Assembly (NCBI RefSeq): GCF_023349125.1
Contig: NZ_JAKIKT010000006.1
Coordinates: 124,001 to 188,000, forward strand
DNA from: Shewanella corallii
Lineage (GTDB): Bacteria > Pseudomonadota > Gammaproteobacteria > Enterobacterales > Shewanellaceae
Direction of reading: 5' to 3'
DNA length: 64,000 bases
Made by a program: the position numbers and the translations under genes. Numbering within the stretch: position 1 is the first letter of the stretch; each line of letters opens with the position of its first letter. The notes beneath the pieces are model-generated. The model was given only the letters and a program-made list of their open reading frames with translations. It had not been told where the DNA came from and searched no databases. Below are positions 36,427 through 45,650 of this stretch, in pieces.

Positions 36427-37197
36427 TCAGCCTGTGTGCTGTTTCAGCCAGTTGCCAACAAGCTCTACAAACTCTTGGGTATGAGAGATAAACGGCGCGT
36501 GGGATGCCTTGGCAATAATGGCATCCTGGCTCTGTGGTGTTGCAGGCATGGCCGGGATTACCCGCTTGGGCACCAGACCATCCAGACGACCCCACACCCT
36601 CAACCAGGGGAGAGTCAGCCCTGCAACTTCAGTTCTGAGATCCTGCTGCTCCAGCATCTGTAACCCGGCTGCAAGTGCATCGGGTGTCGGCAGAGGGCGG
36701 GCAAGTACCAGTTCACGTATGCGCTTGATATCCTCTTTGGCGGTCACGCTGCCCATGGCCTGTATCGCCAGAAACCTCTCAATGGTTTTGGGCAGGTCTT
36801 TACCCAGTTGATCGCTGAATTGCGTCAACACCTGAGGCGGAATACCAAACCAGCCTTCATCTTCCCGGGCCATAAAGCAGGGAGAGGAGGCGATAGTGAT
36901 GAGTCCTTTGACCTTTTCGGGATAATCCAGCGCAACTCTGCTGGCAACCAGGCCCCCCATAGACCAACCGGCCCAGATAGCACCATCAGGTAATTGCTCT
37001 GCCAGCTGTTTGGCCCAACCCTGCAGACTATTGTCTCCCTGCTGGCTGTGGCCAAAGCCCGGCAAATCCACATAGTAGACCCTATACTCAGACAGATGCT
37101 CATACAGGGGCGCAAAGGCGGCGCTGTTTACCCCCCAGCCATGGAGCAGGATCAGTTCCGGACCCTGTCCGCGAATATCGATATGAAGTTGAGTCAC
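36427..37197 (-). CDS. bioH: Pimeloyl-ACP methyl ester carboxylesterase BioH
   Basis: The product is 256 aa (E. coli BioH is 256). The alpha/beta-hydrolase fold shows the oxyanion HGWGVNSAAF, nucleophile Ser79 in GWSMGG, Asp near 204 (WGRLDGLVP) and His near 233 (ASHAPFISH). BioH frees pimeloyl-ACP from its methyl ester at the end of pimelate synthesis for biotin. Its divergent partner is the comF/gntX-type gene 27 bp away, an arrangement shared with E. coli bioH-gntX, which supports the assignment. Confidence 0.95.
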   Translation of the reverse strand: MTQLHIDIRGQGPELILLHGWGVNSAAFAPLYEHLSEYRVYYVDLPGFGHSQQGDNSLQGWAKQLAEQLPDGAIWAGWSMGGLVASRVALDYPEKVKGLITIASSPCFMAREDEGWFGIPPQVLTQFSDQLGKDLPKTIERFLAIQAMGSVTAKEDIKRIRELVLARPLPTPDALAAGLQMLEQQDLRTEVAGLTLPWLRVWGRLDGLVPKRVIPAMPATPQSQDAIIAKASHAPFISHTQEFVELVGNWLKQHTG

Positions 37198-37223
37198 AGT
37201 TTGTCAGGCCTTAGGTATACAAA

Positions 37224-37955
37224 TTGATAAGACAGGTTTTCAGTCAAATAGTTAACTTGCTTGGGGCTAGTTTACCCAACCGATGTTTGCTCTGTCATCA
37301 AGGTGTGGCAAGGGGACAGACAGGATTGTGCAGTGCGTGCCTGGATGCCAGTTTATATCAGCAGCCGGTTTGTCTGGGGTGCGGTCGCGGCATGATGTTG
37401 CAACTCAAGTACTGTGGCTCATGTCAGCAGTCCCGGCCTCTGCCTGTTGTGGCACCCGCCAGTTACCACCAGGGATTGGGGCCTGTTATCAGCGGGATTA
37501 AATATCAGGGGCAGATGGCGGCGCTGGAGTCTCTGTGCCGGGCACTGGTGGAGCGATTCCAAGAGTTGGAGGCGTTGGGGTTGGTGTCCCGTCCCCAGGC
37601 TTTGTTGCCGGTACCCTTGCACCCCGACAGGCTGAGAGAGCGCGGCTTCAACCAGGCCTGGATGATCGCCAACCGACTGTCAGTGATTTTGGGTATTCCG
37701 CTGGTGGATGATTGTCTGGTTCGTACCCAGCACACTCTGGCACAGGCCGGGTTGGATGGCAAAGCACGCAGACAAAATCTGAAACAGGCCTTTGAACTGC
37801 AACAGGCTCTGCCTTATCCGCGGGTGGCGATAATCGACGATGTGGTGACCACGGGCACCACTGTTTCTGAGATTGCCGCACAGATACGTGTGCAGGCGCC
37901 GGATCTGCAGGTCTGGTGTCTGGCCCGGGCTGAAGCGCCGGGCCTGTTGGACTGA
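37224..37955 (+). CDS. ComF/GntX-family phosphoribosyltransferase-like protein
   Basis: The product is 243 aa. The N-terminal part carries a Cys4-type zinc site (CLLCHQGV, then CSACLD and the second pair CLGCG, CGSC). The C-terminal PRTase-type fold has the PRPP-binding loop VAIIDDVVTTGTTVSEIA. Family members (ComF, GntX) take part in DNA uptake and use, and bioH/gntX are divergent in E. coli. Here the gene is monocistronic and ends beside the convergent M14 peptidase gene with one base between them. Confidence 0.92.
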   Translation: MIRQVFSQIVNLLGASLPNRCLLCHQGVARGQTGLCSACLDASLYQQPVCLGCGRGMMLQLKYCGSCQQSRPLPVVAPASYHQGLGPVISGIKYQGQMAALESLCRALVERFQELEALGLVSRPQALLPVPLHPDRLRERGFNQAWMIANRLSVILGIPLVDDCLVRTQHTLAQAGLDGKARRQNLKQAFELQQALPYPRVAIIDDVVTTGTTVSEIAAQIRVQAPDLQVWCLARAEAPGLLD

Positions 37956-37956
37956 A

Positions 37957-40482
37957 TTACCTCATCGAGACAGGTACAAAGTAGAGGGCGTTGGCATACA
38001 CTCTTTCTGTTCCCAGCCAGGTATTACGGAACATCAGGTTATCCGCCAGGGCGACAATCTCACCTTTACCCTTGGTTTCCACCAAGATCGCGGGAGTTGA
38101 GGCCAGCTTCTGCTGATATTCAGGTGCCATATAACCACTCTTCAGTACCTGTTCACTGTACTCGGCGGCGACAACAAAGGGCTTATCCACAGATTTGAAG
38201 CCTATGGCACGGTTTTTCATGACGGGCAATTTGTCGTCTGTCATACCGTAATTCAAGGGGTGACCCGCATCCAGGGTCAGTTCGACAATGGCACCGCCTA
38301 TTGCTTTGCGGGCGTTGAGTGAATCCCTGTCCGCAAAAGTCAGCCCCTTAGTGTCGAAGGCCTGAGCAAACTCCTTGGAAGAGATCAGTTCAGCACTCAT
38401 AAGTCGGTTCTTGCTGAGCCAGTTAAGGGCACTTTTCTGGGCAATCACAGTGCCACCACGTTCAACAAAGCTGGCGATATCCCTTGCCAATTCAGCGTCC
38501 AGAGTGCTGAAGCTGCCGCTGGCAAAAATCAGGTGACTGTAGTTGCCAAGATCGACTCTGCTCAGGCGTGAGGCATCAATTAACGGGGTGGCGATACCCA
38601 GTCTGCTGTCCATGAAGTTCCACAGCTGACCGGTTTCTGTGGTGCTGGTGCCTCTACCAGCGATCAGCAGAGGTTTGACCGGCTTGATGACCCGGAAATC
38701 GTCACTGCCCAGGTCGATTCCTCCGGCACCCGCAAAGGTGGAAGCCGGGACGACTTTGACACCCCATTCCTGGCTTTGCCGGGACAGCAACTCCCTGAGT
38801 TGCTGCTTGCTCACATGAGCTTGTTTGGCGGGTATATACAGGCTGCCTTCGGGCCAGTTGATAGCTTCGATGCCACGCACGCTGAAGTCCGTAGTGGCGA
38901 CTTTGACCTGGATATCTGCATTTAGAAGCTGCTGTAGCATAGGCGCAGCATTGCTGTGACGCCAATCCACCAGATAGGCGACAGCATTGTCTGGCAGGGC
39001 TTGGTCAGGAGATTGCGCGGTGTCCGCCGTCAGCTGATTACGGCTTACCTTAACCTTATCAGCTTTCAAAAGGTCGTAGGCTGATTGCAGGGCAAAGCTG
39101 GAAACATCGTAAAAAGTGGCATCTTTAAATTCAGTGCGCTTGTCGAACATGGCCTCTACCAGCGCCTGTTGAGGTTGATTGGCCGGAATAAACAGGCTGT
39201 CTTCGGCGCCGAATACCAGATCATCTGCCTCAATATCTCTGCTCAGGAAGAAGTGTTCCACCTTGTGTTGTGCAAGCAGGCTGGCCAGAGCATCCCGGCG
39301 GGCGGGGTCTTTGGGGGCTCTCAGCAGGGTGCCACTCAAGCGGCGGCTGTCATCGCTGGCTTTACCCTTAAAAAACTCAGTCTGGTACTGCTTCAATTCA
39401 TCTTCCAGCGCAATGGCACCTCTCAGGCTGGACAGGGAAGTGGCGAATTGATTGGCAATGGCCTCACTCAATACCACTGGTCCGTTGGCTGAGTCCTGCA
39501 GCTGACCCCGTGCACTTGCCTGTTCAAACAGTACGCCAATGGCACCGTTGATATCCGGGTAGGTGGAGCCTTTGCCGTAAAAGAAGTCATCAAATGCCTG
39601 ACGGCTGAAGTAGGCCTGATCTTTGGCATCCAGAGCGTCTCGGTGAAAGTCCGCCAGCTTATCTGTCAACGCCTGGTTGGTTGCCGGTGTTAATGGATGG
39701 GTTCTATCCGGTACACCGGGCTGGAAGAAGTAAGACTGTTCATGCCCCATCTCATGGAAGTCTCCCAGATAGTGGGGCTGCCATTTGTGGAACAGGGCGA
39801 CCCGGCCCTGACTTTCCGGATGAGCCAGGAATAACCAATCCCGGTTAAGGTCGGCCAGGTAGTGATTGAATCGACCCCGTGGCCAGTCCTGAGTATGCTC
39901 GCGACTGTGATTGTCGCCTACCGGCACCTTACCCCTGTTGTTGTTCGCCCAGGTTGAGAACCTGTCCAGGCCATCCGGGTTCTGGGTTGGGGTGACCAAT
40001 ACCACGGCTTTTTCCAGCAGCTCCTTTACCCAGGCTTCTTCACTGGCACTCAGGTAATAGGCCAGCGCTGTCGCGGCGTGGGCACCACTGGCTTCATCTC
40101 CATGGATTGAGTAAGCCAGCCAGATCACCAGAGGTGAGTTTTCCGCCTGACCCTGTTTGACTTTAGCTCGCTGCGCAAGGATTTGCGGTAGCTTTTGTTG
40201 ATTGGTCGGGGAGGTAATCACTGCGGTCAACTGCTGCCTGGCTTCATGGCTCAGGCCTGTGTCTTCCAGACTGACTCTTGGGCTTTGGGCTGCAAGTTGC
40301 TTCAGATAGAAGTTGATTTGGTCATGGCGCAGATGCCATTCACCCAGAGGATAGCCAAGGAACTCTGCTGGTGTGGTGATAGTGGCATTACTACTCGACT
40401 GCGGGGGATACCAGTCAGGCGCCTGAGCAGAAACAAGAGGGCTGAGAACCAAAGCGGTGGCCAGGGTCAGTGATTTCAACAT
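37957..40482 (-). CDS. Exported M14-family zinc carboxypeptidase
   Basis: The product is 841 aa with a signal peptide (LTLATALVLSPLVSA). Zinc-binding HGDE (SIHGDEASGAHAA) and a later His in GDFHEMGHEQSYFF suit the M14 fold (about residues 55-400); a catalytic Glu is expected near GVLFEQASARG. The C-terminal half (about 450-841) resembles a ThuA/glutamine amidotransferase-like beta/alpha domain (LIFASGSFSTLD, FVERGGTVIAQKS) and ends with a beta stretch. Large M14 exo-peptidases of this build are periplasmic or secreted in marine gamma-proteobacteria. Substrate is not known. Confidence 0.85.
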   Translation of the reverse strand: MLKSLTLATALVLSPLVSAQAPDWYPPQSSSNATITTPAEFLGYPLGEWHLRHDQINFYLKQLAAQSPRVSLEDTGLSHEARQQLTAVITSPTNQQKLPQILAQRAKVKQGQAENSPLVIWLAYSIHGDEASGAHAATALAYYLSASEEAWVKELLEKAVVLVTPTQNPDGLDRFSTWANNNRGKVPVGDNHSREHTQDWPRGRFNHYLADLNRDWLFLAHPESQGRVALFHKWQPHYLGDFHEMGHEQSYFFQPGVPDRTHPLTPATNQALTDKLADFHRDALDAKDQAYFSRQAFDDFFYGKGSTYPDINGAIGVLFEQASARGQLQDSANGPVVLSEAIANQFATSLSSLRGAIALEDELKQYQTEFFKGKASDDSRRLSGTLLRAPKDPARRDALASLLAQHKVEHFFLSRDIEADDLVFGAEDSLFIPANQPQQALVEAMFDKRTEFKDATFYDVSSFALQSAYDLLKADKVKVSRNQLTADTAQSPDQALPDNAVAYLVDWRHSNAAPMLQQLLNADIQVKVATTDFSVRGIEAINWPEGSLYIPAKQAHVSKQQLRELLSRQSQEWGVKVVPASTFAGAGGIDLGSDDFRVIKPVKPLLIAGRGTSTTETGQLWNFMDSRLGIATPLIDASRLSRVDLGNYSHLIFASGSFSTLDAELARDIASFVERGGTVIAQKSALNWLSKNRLMSAELISSKEFAQAFDTKGLTFADRDSLNARKAIGGAIVELTLDAGHPLNYGMTDDKLPVMKNRAIGFKSVDKPFVVAAEYSEQVLKSGYMAPEYQQKLASTPAILVETKGKGEIVALADNLMFRNTWLGTERVYANALYFVPVSMR

Positions 40483-40700
40483 GAGTCGTATTTTTATTAT
40501 TGAATTTTCACGTAAATTATCATCTTGCCGCTGCCCGTGCTACATGGGTGTTAAAAAAATGATGCTCAATATGTGTCGAAAAAACAGTAAAAAAACCTTT
40601 AATCACCGGGCCTTGGGACTACACACAGAGTCGGCTTATGAGTATCATACGGCTAATTCTTACCAAAATACTCAGGTTTAGCCTGAGGGAGCAGGTTGTC

Positions 40701-41279
40701 ATGATTACCATTTCCGAAGCGGCTCAGGCCCATTTCGTTAAGCTATTGGCGGATCAGCCTGAAGGCACCAATATTCGCGTGTTTGTTATCAGCCCGGGCA
40801 CACCTCAGGCGGAGTGTGGCGTATCTTACTGCCCACCGGATGCGGTGGAAGATGATGATACAGAGATCGAGTTCAATGGCTTCAGCGCCATGGTTGATGA
40901 GAAAAGCGCGCCTTTCCTGGAAGATGCCACCATTGACTTCGTGACGGATCAGCTGGGTTCTCAGCTGACCCTGAAAGCTCCAAATGCCAAGATGCGTAAA
41001 GTGGCTGATGATGCACCACTGAACGAGCGTATCGAATATATGATCCAGTCAGAGATCAACCCTCAGCTGGCCAGCCACGGCGGTCATATTATGCTGGTGG
41101 AAGTGACTGAAGATGGTGTTGCCGTGCTGCAGTTCGGTGGCGGTTGTAACGGTTGTTCCATGGTTGATGTCACCCTGAAAGATGGTATCGAAACCCAGAT
41201 GCTGGAGCGTTTCAGCGGTGAGCTGACCGGTGTACGCGATATCACAGATCACCAGCACGGTGACCACTCTTACCAGTAA
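40701..41279 (+). CDS. nfuA: Fe-S biogenesis protein NfuA
   Basis: The ATG at 40701 gives 192 aa (E. coli NfuA is 191). The N-terminal half is an A-type scaffold-like domain that has lost the usual Cys set (residues 1-100). The C-terminal Nfu domain has the CxxC at Cys149 and Cys152 in GGGCNGCSM, which binds a 4Fe-4S cluster between two subunits. NfuA passes clusters to aconitase, lipoyl synthase and others under iron or oxidative stress. In E. coli it also lies near bioH and gntX, as here. A terminator follows. Confidence 0.96.
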   Translation: MITISEAAQAHFVKLLADQPEGTNIRVFVISPGTPQAECGVSYCPPDAVEDDDTEIEFNGFSAMVDEKSAPFLEDATIDFVTDQLGSQLTLKAPNAKMRKVADDAPLNERIEYMIQSEINPQLASHGGHIMLVEVTEDGVAVLQFGGGCNGCSMVDVTLKDGIETQMLERFSGELTGVRDITDHQHGDHSYQ

Positions 41280-41296
41280 CAACGACTGGTGAGATA

Positions 41297-41334
41297 AATA
41301 CCCCGCCCAATATCCTTGAGCGGGGTATTTTTTT
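41297..41334 (+). terminator. Terminator of nfuA
   Basis: AATACCCCGC pairs with GCGGGGTATT followed by T7; the T-run reaches the stop codon of the convergent MATE gene. Confidence 0.9.
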
Positions 41335-42664
41335 AACCTCTGGAAAGTGACAGGCGATAGTGCAGTCCAAGGGACAGACTGCGGGACAGCATAAAGGCAG
41401 ACATGGCAGCCCACAGTGCGCCATTGCCCCAGCTTTGCAGGCTCCACCACACCGGGAAGAACACCATCAGGGTACAGAACAGCATGCTGTTACGCATTAT
41501 CTTGCCCTGCGCCGTGCCTATGTAGACACCGTCAAACAGGTAGGAACCAAAGGCCAGCACAGGCATGACGATAAGCCAGGGCAGATATTGGAAAGCCAGG
41601 TGTTGAACCGCTTCAATCCCGGTCAGTAGCTGAATAATGTACTCTCCGGTCAGGAAAAACAGCAGACTGAATCCCAGCGCCGACACTGCTGACCACTGAA
41701 ACGCCAGGGTGACAGTATTGCGCAATTCCGGCATATCCCGTTTGCCCCAGGTTCTGCCTGTTTCCGCCTCGGCATAGTAAGCGATACCATCCAGGGCGTA
41801 GGAGATAAGCAACAGCAGATTCAGCAATACCGCGTTGGCTGCGACCGTATCATCGCCCAGGCTGGCGCCGTGGAATGTCATAAAGGCGAATGTGGCCTGC
41901 AGACACAGGCTGCGAACAAAAATATCACCATTGAGTCGAAGCAGTTGGCCGTAACCGGCAGGGTTAAGACGTTTCAGCTGCTCTCCCAAATGAAATCCAC
42001 CTTGCAAGCTGAGTTGACGTTTCACCATGGTCAGTGCCACCAACATGGCACAGAAGTCGGCGATCACCGAGGCCATTGCTGCGCCTTTAACGCCCCAACC
42101 AAGGCCAATAACGAACAGGACGTCCAGCAGGATGTTAACGCTGTTGGCAATAATCAGCTGCCACATGGCAGCCTTGGGCTGTTGCCTGCCAAGCAGGTAA
42201 CCCAGCAATACCAGATTGAGCAGGGCGAACGGCGTGGACCAGATACGAATGCTGAAATATTCACGGCAATAACGAATAACTTCAGCGCTGGCTTCTGTCA
42301 TTGACAGGGCCAGTTCCAGCAGTGGTCTTTGTAAAATAAGTATCAGGGCGCTGAGCAGCAGAGTGAGACTGATACCCTGCAGGAGCAATTGGAACTGTCT
42401 TTGGGTATCATTGGCGCCCCAGGCTTGGGCAACCAGGCCGGTAGTGGCCATGCGCAGAAAGCCTAACAGCCAGAAAATCAAAGTGATAATCGTTGACCCG
42501 ACGGCAACACCGCCTAAATAATACGCGTTGCTTAGATGACCTATTACGGCAGTATCCACCAACCCGAGCAGGGGGACTGTGATATTGGAAAGGATCATGG
42601 GCAGCGCTAACGCCAGCATGCGCCGGTTTCGTTGGGCGTCGAACATCAGGACTGATTTAGTCAT
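41333..42664 (-). CDS. MATE-family efflux transporter (DinF-like)
   Basis: The product is 443 aa with 12 hydrophobic helices in two homologous halves. MILSNITVPLLGLVDTAVIGHL is the DinF/NorM-type first repeat with the conserved D, and GFLRMATTGLVAQAWGA and IIANSVNILLDVLFVIGLGWGVKGAA are also typical. It resembles the DinF branch more than NorM. Such proteins export cationic or bile-type compounds by H+ or Na+ antiport. It is transcribed divergently from the deacetylase gene with 18 bp between start codons, so each promoter lies within the other gene. Confidence 0.93.
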   Translation of the reverse strand: MTKSVLMFDAQRNRRMLALALPMILSNITVPLLGLVDTAVIGHLSNAYYLGGVAVGSTIITLIFWLLGFLRMATTGLVAQAWGANDTQRQFQLLLQGISLTLLLSALILILQRPLLELALSMTEASAEVIRYCREYFSIRIWSTPFALLNLVLLGYLLGRQQPKAAMWQLIIANSVNILLDVLFVIGLGWGVKGAAMASVIADFCAMLVALTMVKRQLSLQGGFHLGEQLKRLNPAGYGQLLRLNGDIFVRSLCLQATFAFMTFHGASLGDDTVAANAVLLNLLLLISYALDGIAYYAEAETGRTWGKRDMPELRNTVTLAFQWSAVSALGFSLLFFLTGEYIIQLLTGIEAVQHLAFQYLPWLIVMPVLAFGSYLFDGVYIGTAQGKIMRNSMLFCTLMVFFPVWWSLQSWGNGALWAAMSAFMLSRSLSLGLHYRLSLSRG

Positions 42665-42682
42665 ATTTATAGAGGTTTATTT

Positions 42683-43759
42683 ATGTTGAGAGTGTTTTTT
42701 GCGCTCATGACTTCACTGATCTTCAGTGTAAGCGCCAAACCTGAAGCGAGTTCAGGCCCTGTAAATGGCGCAGTGATTCTCCAGTATCATCATGTATCTG
42801 ATAAAACGCCGGCCATCACCAGCGTAACTCCTGCTCAGTTCCGCGAGCAGATGGCCTATCTGGCCGAGAATAACTTCAATGTGATCTCTCTGACTCAACT
42901 GGTTGCCGCAATCAGAGCAAATGAGTCACTGCCGGAAAAATCCATAGTGATCACCTTCGACGATGGCTACAAAAACATTGCCGAGTCAGCGCACCCTATT
43001 CTAAAGGAGTATGGCTTCCCCTACACCCTGTTTGTTGCCATAGAACCTATAGAGAAAGGCTATGGGGAGATGATGAGCTGGCAACAGTTACAGCAGTTGG
43101 CGGCAGAGGGCGCCGATATTGCCAACCACAGTTGGGGCCATGAGCACCTGGTCAGAAAGTTAGCTGGCGAGACTGACGCAGATTGGTTGGCACGGGTGGA
43201 GCAGAATATTCTTGATACCGAAGCGGCGATTGCCAAGGCGACGGGCCACAACTTCAAGATGCTGGCTTATCCGTATGGAGAGTACAATGCGGAGATCCAG
43301 GCGCTGTTGGAACGTCATGGTTATATTGCCGTTGGTCAGCAATCCGGTGCCGCCGGTGTATATTCAGAGCTGACTGCGCTGCCTCGTTTTCCTGTGGCTG
43401 GCCCCTATGCGGATATGTCCAGCCTCAAGGTCAAAATGCACAGTCTGAATATGCCTGTGCTGGCGCAGAATACCACCAACCCTGAGCTTAAAGCCGGTGG
43501 CTGGCGTCCTGAGCTGAGAGTGACACTGGATACGTCGGATATCTACCCTCATCAGCTGATGTGCTTTGTGCAGGGGCAGGGGGCCAAGAAGCCGACCTGG
43601 TTATCGGCAAATGAGTTCGTGATTCAGGCTGATTTGGACCTGCCTGCAGGGCGCTCCAGATACAACTGTACCGCCCCGAGCAAGACTAAAGGGCGGTACT
43701 ATTGGTTCTCTCAGGCCTGGGTCAGGCCCAAGAATAATGGTGAGTGGATTAAGGAATAG
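42683..43759 (+). CDS. Exported polysaccharide deacetylase family protein
   Basis: The product is 358 aa with a signal peptide (VFFALMTSLIFSVSA). Residues about 30-215 form a NodB/CE4 domain: ILQYHHVSD, metal-binding TFDDGYKN, the HSWGHEHL motif (H-x-x-x-H type) and MLAYPYGEY. CE4 enzymes remove N- or O-acetyl groups from glycans. The C-terminal ~120 residues after the catalytic domain (AGGWRPELRVTLDTSDIYPHQ onward) have no recognised family and contain two Cys that may pair (MCFVQGQ and YNCTAP). No biosynthetic glycan genes lie nearby. Confidence 0.85.
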   Translation: MLRVFFALMTSLIFSVSAKPEASSGPVNGAVILQYHHVSDKTPAITSVTPAQFREQMAYLAENNFNVISLTQLVAAIRANESLPEKSIVITFDDGYKNIAESAHPILKEYGFPYTLFVAIEPIEKGYGEMMSWQQLQQLAAEGADIANHSWGHEHLVRKLAGETDADWLARVEQNILDTEAAIAKATGHNFKMLAYPYGEYNAEIQALLERHGYIAVGQQSGAAGVYSELTALPRFPVAGPYADMSSLKVKMHSLNMPVLAQNTTNPELKAGGWRPELRVTLDTSDIYPHQLMCFVQGQGAKKPTWLSANEFVIQADLDLPAGRSRYNCTAPSKTKGRYYWFSQAWVRPKNNGEWIKE

Positions 43760-43762
43760 GTC

Positions 43763-44788
43763 TTAATCTACTTTCAGCAGCTCCAGCAGGCGTGATGCGA
43801 TACGGCTGAGGGGCTGCTGCTCCTGAACGGCTCCTACATCCACCGAGGCGCCTGGCATACCCCATACCACTGAGCTGGCTTCGTCCTGCGCCAGGGTATA
43901 AGCCCCCTGATTCAGCATATTCAACATGCCATCGGCACCATCTTTACCCATGCCTGTCAGCATAACGCCTATGGTGGTTTTGGCTGCACAGTCGGCAATG
44001 GAGTTGAATAATACTTCTACCGAAGGTTTGTGGCGATTGACCGGCTCTGAGTCCTGCAACATGGTGTAGAGGTGAGCTCCACGACGGACCACCACCAAAT
44101 GTTTGTCTCCAGGGGCCACATAGACGTTGCCATTTTTTAGCATTTCATTGCCTGAGGCTTCCTGTACTGTCATGGCCGATTTTGAGTCCAGCCGTCTGGC
44201 AAATGATGCGCTGAAGGCAGCAGGAATATGTTGGGCTATTACAATAGGGGGAAAATTTTCCGGTAGCTGAGACACTACCTGGGCAATCGCTTCCGTTCCA
44301 CCGGTAGAGGCTCCGATCGCGATAAGACGGTTTTTGAGTTTCAGCCCGGGTTGAGGTTCAGGCTGGCTTGGCAGTATCGGGGTGGCTCTGATACGACAGC
44401 GGGCAGCCAGACGAATCTTGTCCAGTAATTCATCCTGATACTCAACCAGTTTGTTGCTGAGATCATTTTTGGGTTTGGCTATGTAGTCCACTGCACCCAG
44501 GCTCAGGGCTTCCAATGTAATGGCCGCGCCTTTTTCCGTCAGGGTGGAGATCATGACGACCGGCATAGGACGAAGCTTCATCAGGTTTCGCAAAAAAGCG
44601 ATGCCATCCATTTTCGGCATCTCGACATCCAGTGTCAGTACATCAGGGTTGAGGGATTTAATTTTGTCCCTTGCTTCATAGGGATCTTCAGCGCTTCCCA
44701 CCACCTTAATATCCGGAGCCTGAGACAACATATGAGTGAGCAGTTGTCTGACTAACGCTGAGTCATCTACTACCAAAACTTTGATCAT
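43763..44788 (-). CDS. cheB: Chemotaxis response regulator protein-glutamate methylesterase CheB
   Basis: The product is 341 aa. The receiver domain carries the phospho-acceptor Asp54 (LTLDVEMPKMDG), and the C-terminal esterase (from about 150) has Ser161 in GASTGGTEAI, His in QHIPAAFSASFARRLDSKSA and Asp in LTGMGKDGADGM. It removes methyl groups from receptor glutamates for adaptation. It is the last gene of the che cluster, 35 bp after cheR, and should work on the receptor encoded just upstream. Confidence 0.97.
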   Translation of the reverse strand: MIKVLVVDDSALVRQLLTHMLSQAPDIKVVGSAEDPYEARDKIKSLNPDVLTLDVEMPKMDGIAFLRNLMKLRPMPVVMISTLTEKGAAITLEALSLGAVDYIAKPKNDLSNKLVEYQDELLDKIRLAARCRIRATPILPSQPEPQPGLKLKNRLIAIGASTGGTEAIAQVVSQLPENFPPIVIAQHIPAAFSASFARRLDSKSAMTVQEASGNEMLKNGNVYVAPGDKHLVVVRRGAHLYTMLQDSEPVNRHKPSVEVLFNSIADCAAKTTIGVMLTGMGKDGADGMLNMLNQGAYTLAQDEASSVVWGMPGASVDVGAVQEQQPLSRIASRLLELLKVD

Positions 44789-44823
44789 ATCGATTTCCTT
44801 GTCGTTGGTTCCCGGCAGTCCTG

Positions 44824-45639
44824 TTATATAGGCTTATAGATGGTCTGACCTATCAGGGAGAAGTCATCGGAGATCTGGTGTAGCGTCTCTGAATGACCGA
44901 TAAATAACAGGCCATCATCAGCCAGTAAGCGCCGGAACTTACGTATGATTTGTGTTTTTGTATCGTTATCGAAATAGATCAGGACATTGCGACAAAAAAT
45001 CACATCGAACTTGCCTTGCATCGGCCAGTCGTTCAGCAAGTTAAGTTGCTTGAAATGAATGTGTTGTTGCAGTTTGTCTTTGATTTTTATCTGACTTCCA
45101 GAGCGCATCAGAAACTTTTCCTGATACTCGTTGGGGATATTCTCCAATGCCTCTATGGGGTATACCCCGGATTGAGCTTTTTGCAGCACATTGGTGTCCA
45201 GGTCTGTGGCCAGTATTTTGGTATCACAACTGGCGTTGCCAAACAGACTCGCCACGGACATGGCCATACTGTATGGCTCCTCACCGGTTGAACATGCGGA
45301 AGACCAGATGCGAATTCGACGCTTTTGTTGTTGCTGCCAGGAACTCACCAGAGTATTTTTCAGATAGTCGAAGTGGTGCTTTTCTCTGAAAAATGAGGTC
45401 AGATTGGTTGTCAGTGCGTTGATGAATTGGCCCAGTTCGTCCGGGGTATCCAACAGGTACTGACAGTACTCCTTAAATGTCGTCAATTTGAGTGCTCTTA
45501 GCCGACGGCACAAGCGGGAGTACACCATATGCTGCTTGCGCTCAGGTAGAACTATCCCTGTCTGCCTGTAAGCGAGCTCCCGGATGAACCGGAAGTCCGC
45601 TGACGTCATTAAGAATTCCTTTTCTTCGCTCAGTTCCAA
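44824..45639 (-). CDS. cheR: Chemotaxis protein methyltransferase CheR
   Basis: The product is 271 aa. The N-terminal helical domain (RFIRELAYRQTGIVLPERK) precedes a SAM-binding Rossmann domain with SSACSTGEEPYSMAM, LATDLDTNVLQKAQ and DVIFCRNVLIYF; FIGHSETL ends the fold. It methylates receptor glutamates. The beta-subdomain for binding receptor tails is present, and the adjacent receptor ends in a W-x-x-F tail that suits it. An ATG 10 codons downstream (MTSADFRF) is an alternative start. The gene lies 11 bp after the receptor gene. Confidence 0.97.
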   Translation of the reverse strand: MELSEEKEFLMTSADFRFIRELAYRQTGIVLPERKQHMVYSRLCRRLRALKLTTFKEYCQYLLDTPDELGQFINALTTNLTSFFREKHHFDYLKNTLVSSWQQQQKRRIRIWSSACSTGEEPYSMAMSVASLFGNASCDTKILATDLDTNVLQKAQSGVYPIEALENIPNEYQEKFLMRSGSQIKIKDKLQQHIHFKQLNLLNDWPMQGKFDVIFCRNVLIYFDNDTKTQIIRKFRRLLADDGLLFIGHSETLHQISDDFSLIGQTIYKPI

Positions 45640-45650
45640 TATCTGTACTC

